DNA from: Nemertoderma westbladi
Taxonomy: Eukaryota; Xenacoelomorpha; Nemertodermatida; Nemertodermatidae
Assembly (NCBI GenBank): GCA_032718475.1
Contig: JAUCBJ010008124.1
Coordinates: forward strand, 65,223-129,222
Direction of reading: 5' to 3'
DNA length: 64,000 nucleotides
Shown piece by piece: positions 30,357-41,365 of this stretch. The notes beneath the pieces are model-generated. The model did no database searches and was not told the DNA's origin. It was given only the letters and a program-made list of their open reading frames with translations. Made by a program: the position numbers and the translations under genes. Positions within the stretch are counted from its first letter, which is position 1; the number at the start of each line of letters is the position of its first letter.

Positions 30357-30909
30357 TTAGAACCATAACAGGATGTATGATTGTAGGATGTATGTTTTTT
30401 GAGTGTAGACTTTAGAACTATAACAGGATGTATGATTGTAGGATGTATGTTTGAGTGTAGACTTTAGAACCATAACAGGGTGTATGATTGTAGATTGTAG
30501 GATGTATGTTTGAGTGTAGACTTTAGAACCATAACAGGGTGTATGATTGTAGGAAGTATGTTTGAGTGTAGACTTTAGAACCATAACAGGGTGTATGATT
30601 GTAGGATGTATGTTTTTTGAGTGTAGACTTTAGAACTATAACAGGATGTATGATTGTAGGATGTATGTTTGAGTGTAGACTTTAGAACCATAACAGGGTG
30701 TATGATTGTAGGATGTAGTATGTTTGAGTGTAGACTTTAGAACCATAACAGGGTGTATGATTGTAGGAAGTATGTTTGAGTGTAGACTTTAGAACCATAA
30801 CAGGGTGTATGATTGTAGATTGTAGGATGTATGTTTGAGTGTAGACTTTAGAACCATAACAGGGTGTATGATTGTAGGAAGTATGTTTGAGTGTAGACTT
30901 TAGAACCAT
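30357..30909. repeat. Higher-order satellite block, partner of 25829-26381
   Basis: Same order of unit variants as 25829-26381, displaced by 4528 bp. It includes a 55-bp unit, GGAAGTATG units and a TTTTTTGAG unit in the same positions. Confidence 0.8.
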
Positions 30910-33900
30910 AACAGGGTGTATGATTGTAGGATGTATGTTTTTTGAGTGTAGACTTTAGAACTATAACAGGGTGTATGATTGTAGGATGTATGTTTGAGTG
31001 TAGACTTTAGAACCATAACAGGGTGTATGATTGTAGGATGTATGTTTGAGTGTAGACTTTAGAACCATAACAGGGTGTATGATTGTAGGAAGTATGTTTG
31101 AGTGTAGACTTTAGAACCATAACAGGGTGTATGATTGTAGATTGTAGGATGTATGTTTGAGTGTAGACTTTAGAACCATAACAGGGTGTATGATTGTAGG
31201 ATGTATGTTTGAGTGTAGACTTTAGAACCATAACAGGGTGTATGATTGTAGGATGTATGTTTTTTGAGTGTAGACTTTAGAACTATAACAGGATGTATGA
31301 TTGTAGGATGTATGTTTGAGTGTAGACTTTAGAACCATAACAGGGTGTATGATTGTAGGATGTATGTTTGAGTGTAGACTTTAGAACCATAACAGGGTGT
31401 ATGATTGTAGGATGTATGTTTGAGTGTAGACTTTAGAACCATAACAGGGTGTATGATTGTAGATTGTAGGATGTATGTTTGAGTGTAGACTTTAGAACCA
31501 TAACAGGATGTATGATTGTAGGATGTATGTTTGAGTGTAGACTTTAGAACCATAACAGGGTGTATGATTGTAGGATGTAGTATGTTTGAGTGTAGACTTT
31601 AGAACCATAACAGGATGTATGATTGTAGGATGTATGTTTGAGTGTAGTCTTTAGAACCATAACAGGGTGTATGATTGTAGGATGTATGTTTGAGTGTAGA
31701 CTTTAGAACCATAACAGGGTGTATGATTGTAGGATGTAGTATGTTTGAGTGTAGACTTTAGAACCATAACAGGGTGTATGATTGTAGGATGTATGTTTTT
31801 TGAGTGTAGACTTTAGAACCATAACAGGGTGTATGATTGTAGGATGTATGTTTGAGTGTAGACTTTAGAACCATAACAGGGTGAATGATTATAGGATGTA
31901 TGTTTGAGTGTAGACTTTAGAACCATAACAGGGTGTATGATTGTAGATTGTAGGATGTATGTTTGAGTGTAGACTTTAGAATCATAACAGGGTGTATGAT
32001 TGTAGGATGTATGTTTGAGTGTAGACTTTAGAACCATAACAAGGTGTATGATTATAGGATGTATGTTTGAGTGTAGACTTTAGAACCATAACAGGATGTA
32101 TGATTGTAGATTGTAGGATGTATGTTTGAGTGTAGACTTTAGAACCATAACAGGGTGTATGATTGTAGAATGTATGTTTGAGTGTAGACTTTAGAACCAT
32201 AACAGGGTGTATGATTGTAGGAAGTATGTTTGAGTGTAGACTTTAGAACCATAACAGGATGTATGATTGTAGATTGTAGGATGTATGTTTGAGTGTAGAC
32301 TTTAGAACCATAACAGGATGTATGATTGTAGATTGTAGGATGTATGTTTGAGTGTAGACTTTAGAACCATAACAGGGTGTATGATTGTAGGATGTATGAT
32401 TGAGTGTAGTCTTTAGAACCATAACAGGGTGTATGATTGTAGGATGTAGGAAGTATGTTTGAGTGTAGACTTTAGAACCATAACAGGATGTATGATTGTA
32501 GATTGTAGGATGTATGTTTGAGTGTAGACTTTAGAACCATAACAGGATGTATGATTGTAGATTGTAGGATGTATGTTTGAGTGTAGACTTTAGAACCATA
32601 ACAGGATGTATGATTGTAGATTGTAGGATGTATGTTTGAGTGTAGACTTTAGAACCATAACAGGGTGTATGATTGTAGGATGTATGATTGAGTGTAGTCT
32701 TTAGAACCATAACAAGGTGTATGATTGTAGATTGTAGGAAGTATGTTTGAGTGTAGACTTTAGAACCATAACAGGATGTATGATTGTAGATTGTAGGATG
32801 TATGTTTGAGTGTAGACTTTAGAACCATAACAGGATGTATGATTGTAGATTGTAGGATGTATGTTTGAGTGTAGACTTTAGAACCATAACAGGATGTATG
32901 ATTGTAGGATGTATGTTTGAGTGTAGACTTTAGAACCATAACAGGGTGTATGATTGTAGGATGTATGTTTGAGTGTAGACTTTAGAACCATAACAGGATG
33001 AATGATTGTAGGAAGTATGTTTGAGTGTAGACTTTAGAACCATAACAGGATGTATGATTGTAGGATGTATGTTTGAGTGTAGACTTTAGAACCATAACAG
33101 GGTGTATGATTGTAGGAAGTATGTTTGAGTGTAGACTTTAGAACCATAACAGGATGAATGATTGTAGGAAGTATGTTTGAGTGTAGACTTTAGAACCATA
33201 ACAGGATGTATGATTATAGGATGTATGTTTGAGTGTAGACTTTAGAATCATAACAGGGTGTATGATTGTAGATTATAGGATGTATGTTTGAGTGTAGACT
33301 TTAGAACCATAACAGGGTGAATGATTGTAGGATGTATGTTTGAGTGTAGACTTTAGAACCATAACAGGATGTATGATTGTAGGATGTAGTATGTTTGAGT
33401 GTAGACTTTAGAACCATAACAGGGTGAATGATTGTAGGATGTATGTTTGAGTGTAGACTTTAGAACCATAACAGGATGTATGATTATAGGATGTATGTTT
33501 GAGTGTAGACTTTAGAACCATAACAGGATGTATGATTGTAGGATGTATGTTTGAGTGTAGACTTTAGAATCATAACAGGGTGTATGATTGTAGATTATAG
33601 GATGTATGTTTGAGTGTAGACTTTAGAACCATAACAGGATGTATGATTGTAGGATGTAGTATGTTTGAGTGTAGACTTTAGAACCATAACAGGGTGAATG
33701 ATTGTAGGATGTATGTTTGAGTGTAGACTTTAGAACCATAACAGGATGTATGATTATAGGATGTATGTTTGAGTGTAGACTTTAGAACCATAACAGGATG
33801 TATGATTGTAGGATGTATGTTTGAGTGTAGACTTTAGAATCATAACAGGGTGTATGATTGTAGATTATAGGATGTATGTTTGAGTGTAGACTTTAGAACC

Positions 33901-34400
33901 ATAACAGGGTGAATGATTGTAGGATGTATGTTTGAGTGTAGACTTTAGAACCATAACAGGATGTATGATTGTAGGATGTATGTTTGAGTGTAGACTTTAG
34001 AACCATAACAGGATGTATGATTGTAGGATGTATGTTTGAGTGTAGACTTTAGAACCATAACAGGATGTATGATTGTAGGATGTATGTTTGAGTGTAGACT
34101 TTAGAACCATAACAGGATGTATGATTGTAGGATGTATGTTTGAGTGTAGACTTTAGAACCATAACAGGGTGTATGATTGTAGATTGTAGGATGTATGTTT
34201 GAGTGTAGTCTTTAGAACCATAACAAGGTGTATGATTGTAGGATGTATGTTTGAGTGTAGACTTTAGAACCATAACAGGATGTATGATTGTAGATTGTAG
34301 GATGTATGTTTGAGTGTAGACTTTAGAACCATAACAGGATGTATGATTGTAGATTGTAGGATGTATGTTTGAGTGTAGACTTTAGAACCATAACAGGGTG

Positions 34401-34414
34401 TATGATTGTAGGAT
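34401..34414. repeat. Target-site duplication, left
   Basis: TATGATTGTAGGAT lies directly before the retrotransposon and is repeated directly after it at 38173-38186. It is part of one 52-bp satellite unit, which resumes in phase after the insertion, so the element inserted into the satellite by target-primed reverse transcription. Confidence 0.85.
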
Positions 34415-34615
34415 CGGGTCAGGTCAGGTATTCTAGGTCATTGATCAAGAAAACTTGCCACCTCCTTGCAGCATAAAGGAGGTGCCACCTGTAGCTGCAT
34501 AGACCCTATTACTAGGGCAAATCTGGTCCTGTAACTAGGACCCCCTTCGTTCTGGGATAAGGACGCCCTTGGTCCTGGATTAAGGACCCATATACTTGGC
34601 TGCAGGAGTATATGG

Positions 34616-34655
34616 CCTGACCAGGCAGATGGTGATCTACCAATGGCTGGTCAGG
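34616..34655 (+). other. Leader hairpin 1
   Basis: CCTGACCAG (34616-34624) pairs with CTGGTCAGG (34647-34655), giving a perfect 9-bp stem. The inner loop can form a second short TGGT/ACCA stem. It lies in the first copy of the 110-bp leader duplication. Confidence 0.75.
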
Positions 34656-34725
34656 AGTAGAGTGTTCTCATGTCCACTCTGAGAGCACTTCACTGCGACC
34701 TGCACCTGGCAGCAAGGGTACAGGG

Positions 34726-34768
34726 CATGACCCAGCAGATGAGCTGCAACAGCCAATGGTGGGTCATG
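34726..34768 (+). other. Leader hairpin 2
   Basis: CATGACCCA (34726-34734) pairs with TGGGTCATG (34760-34768), also 9 bp. Its position matches hairpin 1 at an offset of 110 bp. The sequence differs but pairing is kept through matched changes on both arms. Confidence 0.75.
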
Positions 34769-34833
34769 TGCGCCAGAGTAGATATGGGTGATGGGCCTCA
34801 TATCTGACTCCATTGCGACACCCACCCTGTGGA

Positions 34834-37800
34834 ATGGCAAACCAGGGTGCGGTATTTGCCCCGAGAGCTGACTCGGCAAAAAAGCACCCCCCAACCCCCA
34901 CTATGGATTACATTAGCAATGCGGAGGTCCGGCCACTAGAGGCCAGTGGAATTACCGGACACAATCGGCCTCACAGGCGTCAGTTAACTCCTGACCGGCT
35001 GCCTGTCTCACCCCCTACTGGAGAGAGAGCAGCCAACAATTCTTTGAGCCCCTTTCCTGATGACCTTTCTGGCCCAAACCCTGGGTCACCAGGGAGGCCA
35101 GATTGTGATGGGGAGAGGGATTCTGGAGTTGGAGGCTACTCTCATGTTCCACCCCGACCAACAAAGCCATTGGTGAATCTGAGGCAAGTCACTAGACTAG
35201 CCTCAGTAAACACCCTAACACTCGGGTCCCCAATGCGACAAGGTGAGCTGACTGCCTTGGCAGATAAGCTTTCTCTTAGCGCAGTGGGTGTTCAAGAGCA
35301 CCGAATGCAGACTGGACAGACTGATGAGGTTCTGATTGAGGACATGGGGGGCGGTTGGCGACTCGCCCTCGCGTCAGCAGATGATAGTGGCAATGGTGGA
35401 ATTGGTCTATTGATGAATCCAACTGCACATGCAGCATTGGACAAAATAGACCAAATCTCTAACCGCATCATCCGTTGCCACTTCTCATGTTCTGGAAGAC
35501 TGGCTAAGAAGTTTCCTAAGGTGGTTCTGATTGTGTGCTACTCTCCAACTAGTGTTGCCCCTGTAGAGGAGGTGGAAAATTTCTACCACAATCTACAAGC
35601 GGCTACTGATGGAGTGGATCAGCATGCATTCTTAACATTCCTGGGAGACTTTAATGCAAGTCTGCATCAATCACCTACATCGCCCTGGGTCTATAGCAAT
35701 AGTGTTAACCGAAATTCTGTCCATCTTCAGGATTTTATCTCTGGAAATGGATTGTTTTCGGCTGGAACCCAGTTCAAGAAGCGAACTGGAAAGCTATGGA
35801 CTCATAGTGGACCCAGTGGTCACAAGTCCCAGATAGACCATATTCTGTTTCGTAGGAAATACAGGAGCTCTATACAAGACTGTAATGCATTTACACTTCG
35901 ACCCTTCTCCAGTGATCACCGCCTTATTATGGCCAAGGTAAGACTTAGTCTGCGTGCTAGCAGAACAACGAAATCTGCCAGGCCGCGGCATGACTGGTCC
36001 TCTCTGTTGAAACAGCCAAGTGTGAGATCCAGCTTCACACTACAGCTGAGCAACAGGTATGAGGCTCTTGCCTCTGAGGCGGCAGATCACTGTGAGGGCT
36101 ATACTGCCTTTACAGAAGCAGTTAAGTTAGCAGCTGCAGAAACAGTTCCTGTATACCCTCGAAACAGGAAAAGGGCCCCCTGGACTGACAACAAAATTCA
36201 GAAGTGCCGAAATGACCTTCATAAGGCGCAGAAAGAGTCCCGACTCAAACAGACTACAGCAGCCAAGAATGCAGTTAAGGCTGCATCTAGGTCCCTGAAC
36301 AGGCAGTACTCTGTTAATCTACAGGAGCTAATAAACCAACAGGTTGATGCCATCAATGATGCTGACGACAGCAGGCAATCATCCCAAGCATGGAAATCAA
36401 TCAATCTGCTTACTGGGCGGAAAAGCCAACCAACCACCAAGGTTAAGGCTGAATCACCAGCCGATCGCCTCAATGGTTGGAAAGCCCACTTTGAAAAGCT
36501 CCTCAACAATGACAGGGTATTGCCTGATAACTTTATAGAAGTAAAAGTGTCTGAGTCTGTACTCCCAGATATTCCCATTGGCGATATCTCCTTTGCAGAA
36601 GTGAAGGCTGCTGCAAAGAGCATTAAGACCAATCGTGCCAGTGGAGTAGATGGTGTTCCCCCTGAGGTCTTTAAAATACCTGAGTGTTTAAAGCTCATCT
36701 ATCCCATCATAGTAGACATGTACCGAACAACAAGAGTCCCACAAGAAATGAAAACAAATAAGTTGGTGCCAGTTCCCAAGAAGGGCAACCTAACACTCTA
36801 TGGTTCTTTTCGGGGAATCTCATTGATCTCGATTGCTGCAAAGCTATACAATAGGATTCTATTAAATCGCATCAGGGATCCCATTGAGAGACTGCTCCGT
36901 GGAAATCAGAATGGGTTCCGTAAAGGTCGTGGGACCATGGAGCCCATTTTGGCACTTAGAAGGATAATTGAAGAATTATCAAAAAAGAAAGACAGGCATC
37001 TGGCTGTTATCTTTGTTGACTTCTTCAAGGCCTTTGATTCAGTCTCTCGCTCACGTATGTTCAGCATACTTTCATTATATGGGATTCCTGATGAAATTAT
37101 TGCAGCAATCAGATCAGTATACGATGGTTCGACAACATTTGTGTCTACTGTTGACGGTGACACAGAACCATTTGAAGTGTTATGGGGCGTCCTCCAAGGA
37201 GACACACTTGCACCATTCTTGTTCATTATTGTGGTTGACTATGTTCTACGCATGTCCTTAGATCATCATAATGATGAAGGGGTGATGATAACTCCACCTA
37301 CTGGCTCCAGAAGTCGAGGAAATCCTGCCAAGTACCTAACTGATCTAGACTTTGCTGATGACTTAGGAGTACTCTCAGAATCATTAGACGGAGCCCAACG
37401 GCTCCTCAGCTCATTAGAACATGCTGCTTCTAGTGTTGGTCTTTTTATTAACTCCAGAAAGACCAAAATTCTGACCGTTAACTTTGAAAGTCATCAGCAA
37501 GTCTCTGATCGGATGAGCATAAGCTCAAAGGATGGTATGCTTGAGCATGTGGACGACTTCTGTTACCTGGGATCATGGATCCGGAAGTCAGGTGAGGACC
37601 TTCGAATACGTAAGGGAAAGGCATGGGCAGCCTTGAATAGGCTTTCCAGGATTTGGAAGTCACCGAGAATTAATCGGAAACTTAAGGTCCGATTATTTAG
37701 AGCAGCAGTAGTTCCAGTACTCCTCTACGGGAGTCCATGCTGGGCTCTAACTGCTGAGGACACCAAATCTCTGGATGGCACATTCACAAGAATGCTACGC

Positions 37801-38130
37801 CGGGTTCATTGTGTCAAGTACAATGCACACATCTCCAACCAGACACTATATAACATTGGAGGTGTCTCATTGGTTCCCCCAAGCTTGACACTAGAACAAA
37901 ATCGCCTCCGCTTTGCAGGACATTGCTTTCGCCGTGAGGACCAGCCAGTGCATAATCTTGTACTTTGGCAGCCTCATGGAGTGAATAAGCATGGTGGACA
38001 GCCCATGACTTTCTTGAGACGCATCTTAAAGGACACTGGCCTTAAAGATGCGGATGATCTAGCAAATGTCATGGGTGATAGGGAGTTGTGGCGGTGCAAT
38101 TTTGTTGACAAGCCGGCACAGCATTCTTAA
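34834..38130 (+). CDS. Non-LTR retrotransposon polyprotein: APE endonuclease + reverse transcriptase
   Basis: 1,098 codons from the first in-frame ATG. The frame is open from 34813, but only by a TTG; another ATG lies at 34903. The protein nicks target DNA and reverse-transcribes the element RNA at the nick. Endonuclease signs: QEHR with E155, GDFN with D272, SQIDHILF, and SSDH with S360 D361 H362. Reverse-transcriptase signs: PVPKKGN, QNGFRKGRGT, FVDFFKAFD with D729, GVLQGDTLAP about 785-794, and the catalytic FADD at 840-843. The C-terminal part has YLGSWI and FAGHCFRRED (about 1027-1036), typical of the thumb and terminal region of RTE-like and related elements. No stop or frameshift interrupts it and the key acidic residues are present, so the copy may be active. 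The stop codon is TAA at 38128-38130. Confidence 0.92.
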   Translation: MANQGAVFAPRADSAKKHPPTPTMDYISNAEVRPLEASGITGHNRPHRRQLTPDRLPVSPPTGERAANNSLSPFPDDLSGPNPGSPGRPDCDGERDSGVGGYSHVPPRPTKPLVNLRQVTRLASVNTLTLGSPMRQGELTALADKLSLSAVGVQEHRMQTGQTDEVLIEDMGGGWRLALASADDSGNGGIGLLMNPTAHAALDKIDQISNRIIRCHFSCSGRLAKKFPKVVLIVCYSPTSVAPVEEVENFYHNLQAATDGVDQHAFLTFLGDFNASLHQSPTSPWVYSNSVNRNSVHLQDFISGNGLFSAGTQFKKRTGKLWTHSGPSGHKSQIDHILFRRKYRSSIQDCNAFTLRPFSSDHRLIMAKVRLSLRASRTTKSARPRHDWSSLLKQPSVRSSFTLQLSNRYEALASEAADHCEGYTAFTEAVKLAAAETVPVYPRNRKRAPWTDNKIQKCRNDLHKAQKESRLKQTTAAKNAVKAASRSLNRQYSVNLQELINQQVDAINDADDSRQSSQAWKSINLLTGRKSQPTTKVKAESPADRLNGWKAHFEKLLNNDRVLPDNFIEVKVSESVLPDIPIGDISFAEVKAAAKSIKTNRASGVDGVPPEVFKIPECLKLIYPIIVDMYRTTRVPQEMKTNKLVPVPKKGNLTLYGSFRGISLISIAAKLYNRILLNRIRDPIERLLRGNQNGFRKGRGTMEPILALRRIIEELSKKKDRHLAVIFVDFFKAFDSVSRSRMFSILSLYGIPDEIIAAIRSVYDGSTTFVSTVDGDTEPFEVLWGVLQGDTLAPFLFIIVVDYVLRMSLDHHNDEGVMITPPTGSRSRGNPAKYLTDLDFADDLGVLSESLDGAQRLLSSLEHAASSVGLFINSRKTKILTVNFESHQQVSDRMSISSKDGMLEHVDDFCYLGSWIRKSGEDLRIRKGKAWAALNRLSRIWKSPRINRKLKVRLFRAAVVPVLLYGSPCWALTAEDTKSLDGTFTRMLRRVHCVKYNAHISNQTLYNIGGVSLVPPSLTLEQNRLRFAGHCFRREDQPVHNLVLWQPHGVNKHGGQPMTFLRRILKDTGLKDADDLANVMGDRELWRCNFVDKPAQHS

Positions 38131-38172
38131 AAATGCAGCTGCAATGCAGCATGCCGATCCTAGTAGTAGTAG

Positions 38173-41100
38173 TATGATTGTAGGATGTATGTTTGAGTGT
38201 AGACTTTAGAACCATAACAGGGTGTATGATTGTAGGATGTATGTTTGAGTGTAGACTTTAGAACCATAACAGGGTGTATGATTGTAGGATGTATGTTTGA
38301 GTGTAGACTTTAGAACCATAACAGGGTGTATGATTGTAGGATGTATGTTTGAGTGTAGACTTTAGAACCATAACAGGGTGTATGATTGTAGGATGTATGT
38401 TTGAGTGTAGACTTTAGAACCATAACAGGGTGTATGATTGTAGATTGTAGGATGTATGTTTGAGTGTAGTCTTTAGAACCATAACAAGGTGTATGATTGT
38501 AGGATGTATGTTTGAGTGTAGACTTTAGAACCATAACAGGGTGTATGATTGTAGATTGTAGGATGTATGTTTGAGTGTAGACTTTAGAACCATAACAGGG
38601 TGTATGATTGTAGGATGTATGTTTGAGTGTAGACTTTAGAACCATAACAGGGTGTATGATTGTAGGATGTATGTTTGAGTGTAGACTTTAGAACCATAAC
38701 AGGGTGTATGATTGTAGATTGTAGGATGTATGTTTGAGTGTAGACTTTAGAACCATAACAGGGTGTATGATTGTAGATTGTAGGATGTATGTTTGAGTGT
38801 AGACTTTAGAACCATAACAGGGTGTATGATTGTAGATTGTAGGATGTATGTTTGAGTGTAGACTTTAGAACCATAACAGGGTGTATGATTGTAGGATGTA
38901 TGTTTGAGTGTAGACTTTAGAACCATAACAGGGTGTATGATTGTAGATTGTAGGATGTATGTTTGAGTGTAGACTTTAGAACCATAACAGGGTGTATGAT
39001 TGTAGGATGTATGTTTGAGTGTAGACTTTAGAACCATAACAGGGTGTATGATTGTAGATTGTAGGATGTATGTTTGAGTGTAGACTTTAGAACCATAACA
39101 GGGTGTATGATTGTAGGATGTATGTTTGAGTGTAGACTTTAGAACCATAACAGGGTGTATGATTGTAGGATGTATGTTTGAGTGTAGACTTTAGAACCAT
39201 AACAGGATGTATGATTGTAGGATGTATGTTTGAGTGTAGACTTTAGAACCATAACAGGATGTATGATTGTAGGATGTATGTTTGAGTGTAGACTTTAGAA
39301 CCATAACAGGATGTATGATTGTAGGATGTATGTTTGAGTGTAGACTTTAGAACCATAACAGGATGTATGATTGTAGGATGTATGTTTGAGTGTAGTCTTT
39401 AGAACCATAACAAGGTGTATGATTGTAGGATGTATGTTTGAGTGTAGACTTTAGAACCATAACAGGATGTATGATTGTAGGATGTATGTTTGAGTGTAGA
39501 CTTTAGAACCATAACAGGGTGTATGATTGTAGATTGTAGGATGTATGTTTGAGTGTAGACTTTAGAACCATAACAGGGTGTATGATTGTAGGATGTATGT
39601 TTGAGTGTAGACTTTAGAACCATAACAGGGTGTATGATTGTAGGATGTATGTTTGAGTGTAGACTTTAGAACCATAACCGGATGTATGATTGTAGGATGT
39701 ATGTTTGAGTGTAGACTTTAGAACCATAACAGGGTGTATGATTGTAGGATGTATGTTTGAGTGTAGTCTTTAGAACCATAACAAGATGTATGATTGTAGG
39801 ATGTATGTTTGAGTGTAGTCTTTAGAACCATAACAAGGTGTATGATTGTAGGATGTATGTTTGAGTGTAGTCTTTAGAACCATAACAAGGTGTATGATTG
39901 TAGGATGTATGTTTGAGTGTAGACTTTAGAACCATAACAGGGTGTATGATTGTAGATTGTAGGATGTATGTTTGAGTGTAGTCTTTAGAACCATAACAGG
40001 ATGTATGATTGTAGGATGTATGTTTGAGTGTAGTCTTTAGAACCATAACAAGGTGTATGATTGTAGGATGTATGTTTGAGTGTAGTCTTTAGAACCATAA
40101 CAAGGTGTATGATTGTAGGATGTATGTTTGAGTGTAGACTTTAGAACCATAACAAGGTGTATGATTGTAGGATGTATGTTTGAGTGTAGTCTTTAGAACC
40201 ATAACAAGGTGTATGATTGTAGATTGTAGGATGTATGTTTGAGTGTAGACTTTAGAACCATAACAGGGTGTATGATTGTAGATTGTAGGATGTATGTTTG
40301 AGTGTAGACTTTAGAACCATAACAGGGTGTATGATTGTAGGATGTATGTTTGAGTGTAGTCTTTAGAACCATAACAAGGTGTATGATTGTAGGATGTATG
40401 TTTGAGTGTAGACTTTAGAACCATAACAGGGTGTATGATTGTAGATTGTAGGATGTATGTTTGAGTGTAGACTTTAGAACCATAACAGGGTGTATGATTG
40501 TAGGATGTATGTTTGAGTGTAGACTTTAGAACCATAACAGGGTGTATGATTGTAGGATGTATGTTTGAGTTTAGACTTTAGAACCATAACAGGATGTATG
40601 ATTGTAGGATGTAGTAAGTATGTTTGAGTGTAGTCTTTAGAACCATAACAAGGTGTATGATTGTAGGATGTATGTTTGAGTGTAGATTTTAGAACCATAA
40701 CAGGGTGTATGATTGTAGATTGTAGGATGTATGTTTGAGTGTAGTCTTTAGAACCATAACAAGGTGTATGATTGTAGGATGTATGTTTGAGTGTAGACTT
40801 TAGAACCATAACAGGGTGTATGATTGTAGATTATAGGATGTATGTTTGAGTGTAGACTTTAGAACCATAACAGGGTGTATGATTGTAGATTATAGGATGT
40901 ATGTTTGAGTGTAGACTTTAGAACCATAACAGGGTGTATGATTGTAGGATGTATGTTTGAGTGTAGACTTTAGAACCATAACAGGGTGTATGATTGTAGG
41001 ATGTATGTTTGAGTGTAGACTTTAGAACCATAACAAGGTGAATGATTGTAGGATGTATGTTTGAGTGTAGACTTTAGAACCATAACAGGGTGTATGATTG

Positions 41101-41365
41101 TAGATTGTAGGATGTATGTTTGAGTGTAGTCTTTAGAACCATAACAAGGTGTATGATTGTAGGATGTATGTTTGAGTGTAGACTTTAGAACCATAACAGG
41201 GTGTATGATTGTAGATTATAGGATGTATGTTTGAGTGTAGACTTTAGAACCATAACAGGATGTATGATTGTAGGATGTATGTTTGAGTGTAGACTTTAGA
41301 ACCATAACAGGATGTATGATTGTAGGATGTATGTTTGAGTGTAGACTTTAGAACCATAACAGGAT
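38173..41365. repeat. Satellite array, 52-bp unit (right block)
   Basis: Continuation of the same satellite. Its first 14 bp are the second target-site copy of the non-LTR element. The variant mix differs from the central part of the left block: many GTAGTC/CAAGGTG units and 59-bp units, and no TTTTTTGAG units seen. It ends abruptly in AACAGGAT at 41365, where unrelated sequence starting TGTAGTGGCGGG begins. Confidence 0.96.

Larger units (their letters stand above)
1..34414. repeat. Satellite array, 52-bp unit (left block)
   Basis: Head-to-tail satellite. The basic unit is 52 bp, starts TTTGAGTGTAGACTTTAGAA and ends ATTGTAGGATGTATG. Length variants are 55 bp (extra GTA giving GGATGTAGTATG), 59 bp (a tandem copy of GATTGTA), a shortened form with GTGTATGAGATGTATG (for example near 6340, 7870, 8060 and 8280) and a +3 form with TTTTTTGAG (about 14.87-31.8 kb). 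Recurrent point variants include GTAGAC/GTAGTC, CAGGGTG/CAGGATG/CAAGGTG, TGTATGA/TGAATGA and GGATGTATG/GGAAGTATG. Together with 38173-41365 this is roughly 700 units. Because 52 is not a multiple of 3, many minus-strand frames of 72-133 codons stay open, but they are by-products of the repeat. I see no gene in this block. Confidence 0.97.
34415..34833 (+). promoter_or_regulatory. 5' leader of the non-LTR element
   Basis: Non-coding leader that presumably holds the internal promoter. It starts with three nuclear-receptor-type half sites (GGGTCA 34416-34421, AGGTCA 34421-34426, AGGTCA 34435-34440). Further in, a segment of about 110 bp is duplicated (34596-34705 and 34706-34815), each copy carrying a hairpin. 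The functional reading is inference; the repeats are visible directly. Confidence 0.6.
34415..38172 (+). mobile_element. Full-length non-LTR retrotransposon (RTE-like)
   Basis: A 3,758-bp insertion in the satellite: a leader of about 420 bp, one long frame with APE-type endonuclease and reverse transcriptase, a short 3' UTR and a (TAG)4 tail at 38161-38172, with a 14-bp target-site duplication on both sides. No RNase H domain or gag-like first frame is seen. A single-frame APE-RT layout with a short microsatellite tail instead of poly(A) fits RTE-like families, but the clade is a judgement by eye and not a phylogeny. The frame is uninterrupted and the TSDs match, so the copy may be young. Confidence 0.88.

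Noticed and set aside
1-34414. CRISPR-like array
   Set aside because: Units abut each other with no unique spacers, and the context is eukaryotic. It is a satellite.
34637-34894. 85-codon minus-strand frame in the retrotransposon leader
   Set aside because: It overlaps the duplicated hairpin leader and the start of the plus-strand polyprotein and has no recognisable features.
35654-37663. Other short frames within the retrotransposon polyprotein
   Set aside because: Shadows of the long plus-strand frame, which carries all the endonuclease and RT motifs.
6267-41194. Many minus-strand frames of 72-133 codons with MVLKSTLKHTSYNH-type repeats in the satellite
   Set aside because: They are the same 52-bp unit read in three successive frames (156 bp = 52 codons). 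Frames start and end wherever unit-length changes fall, which is not how a gene behaves.
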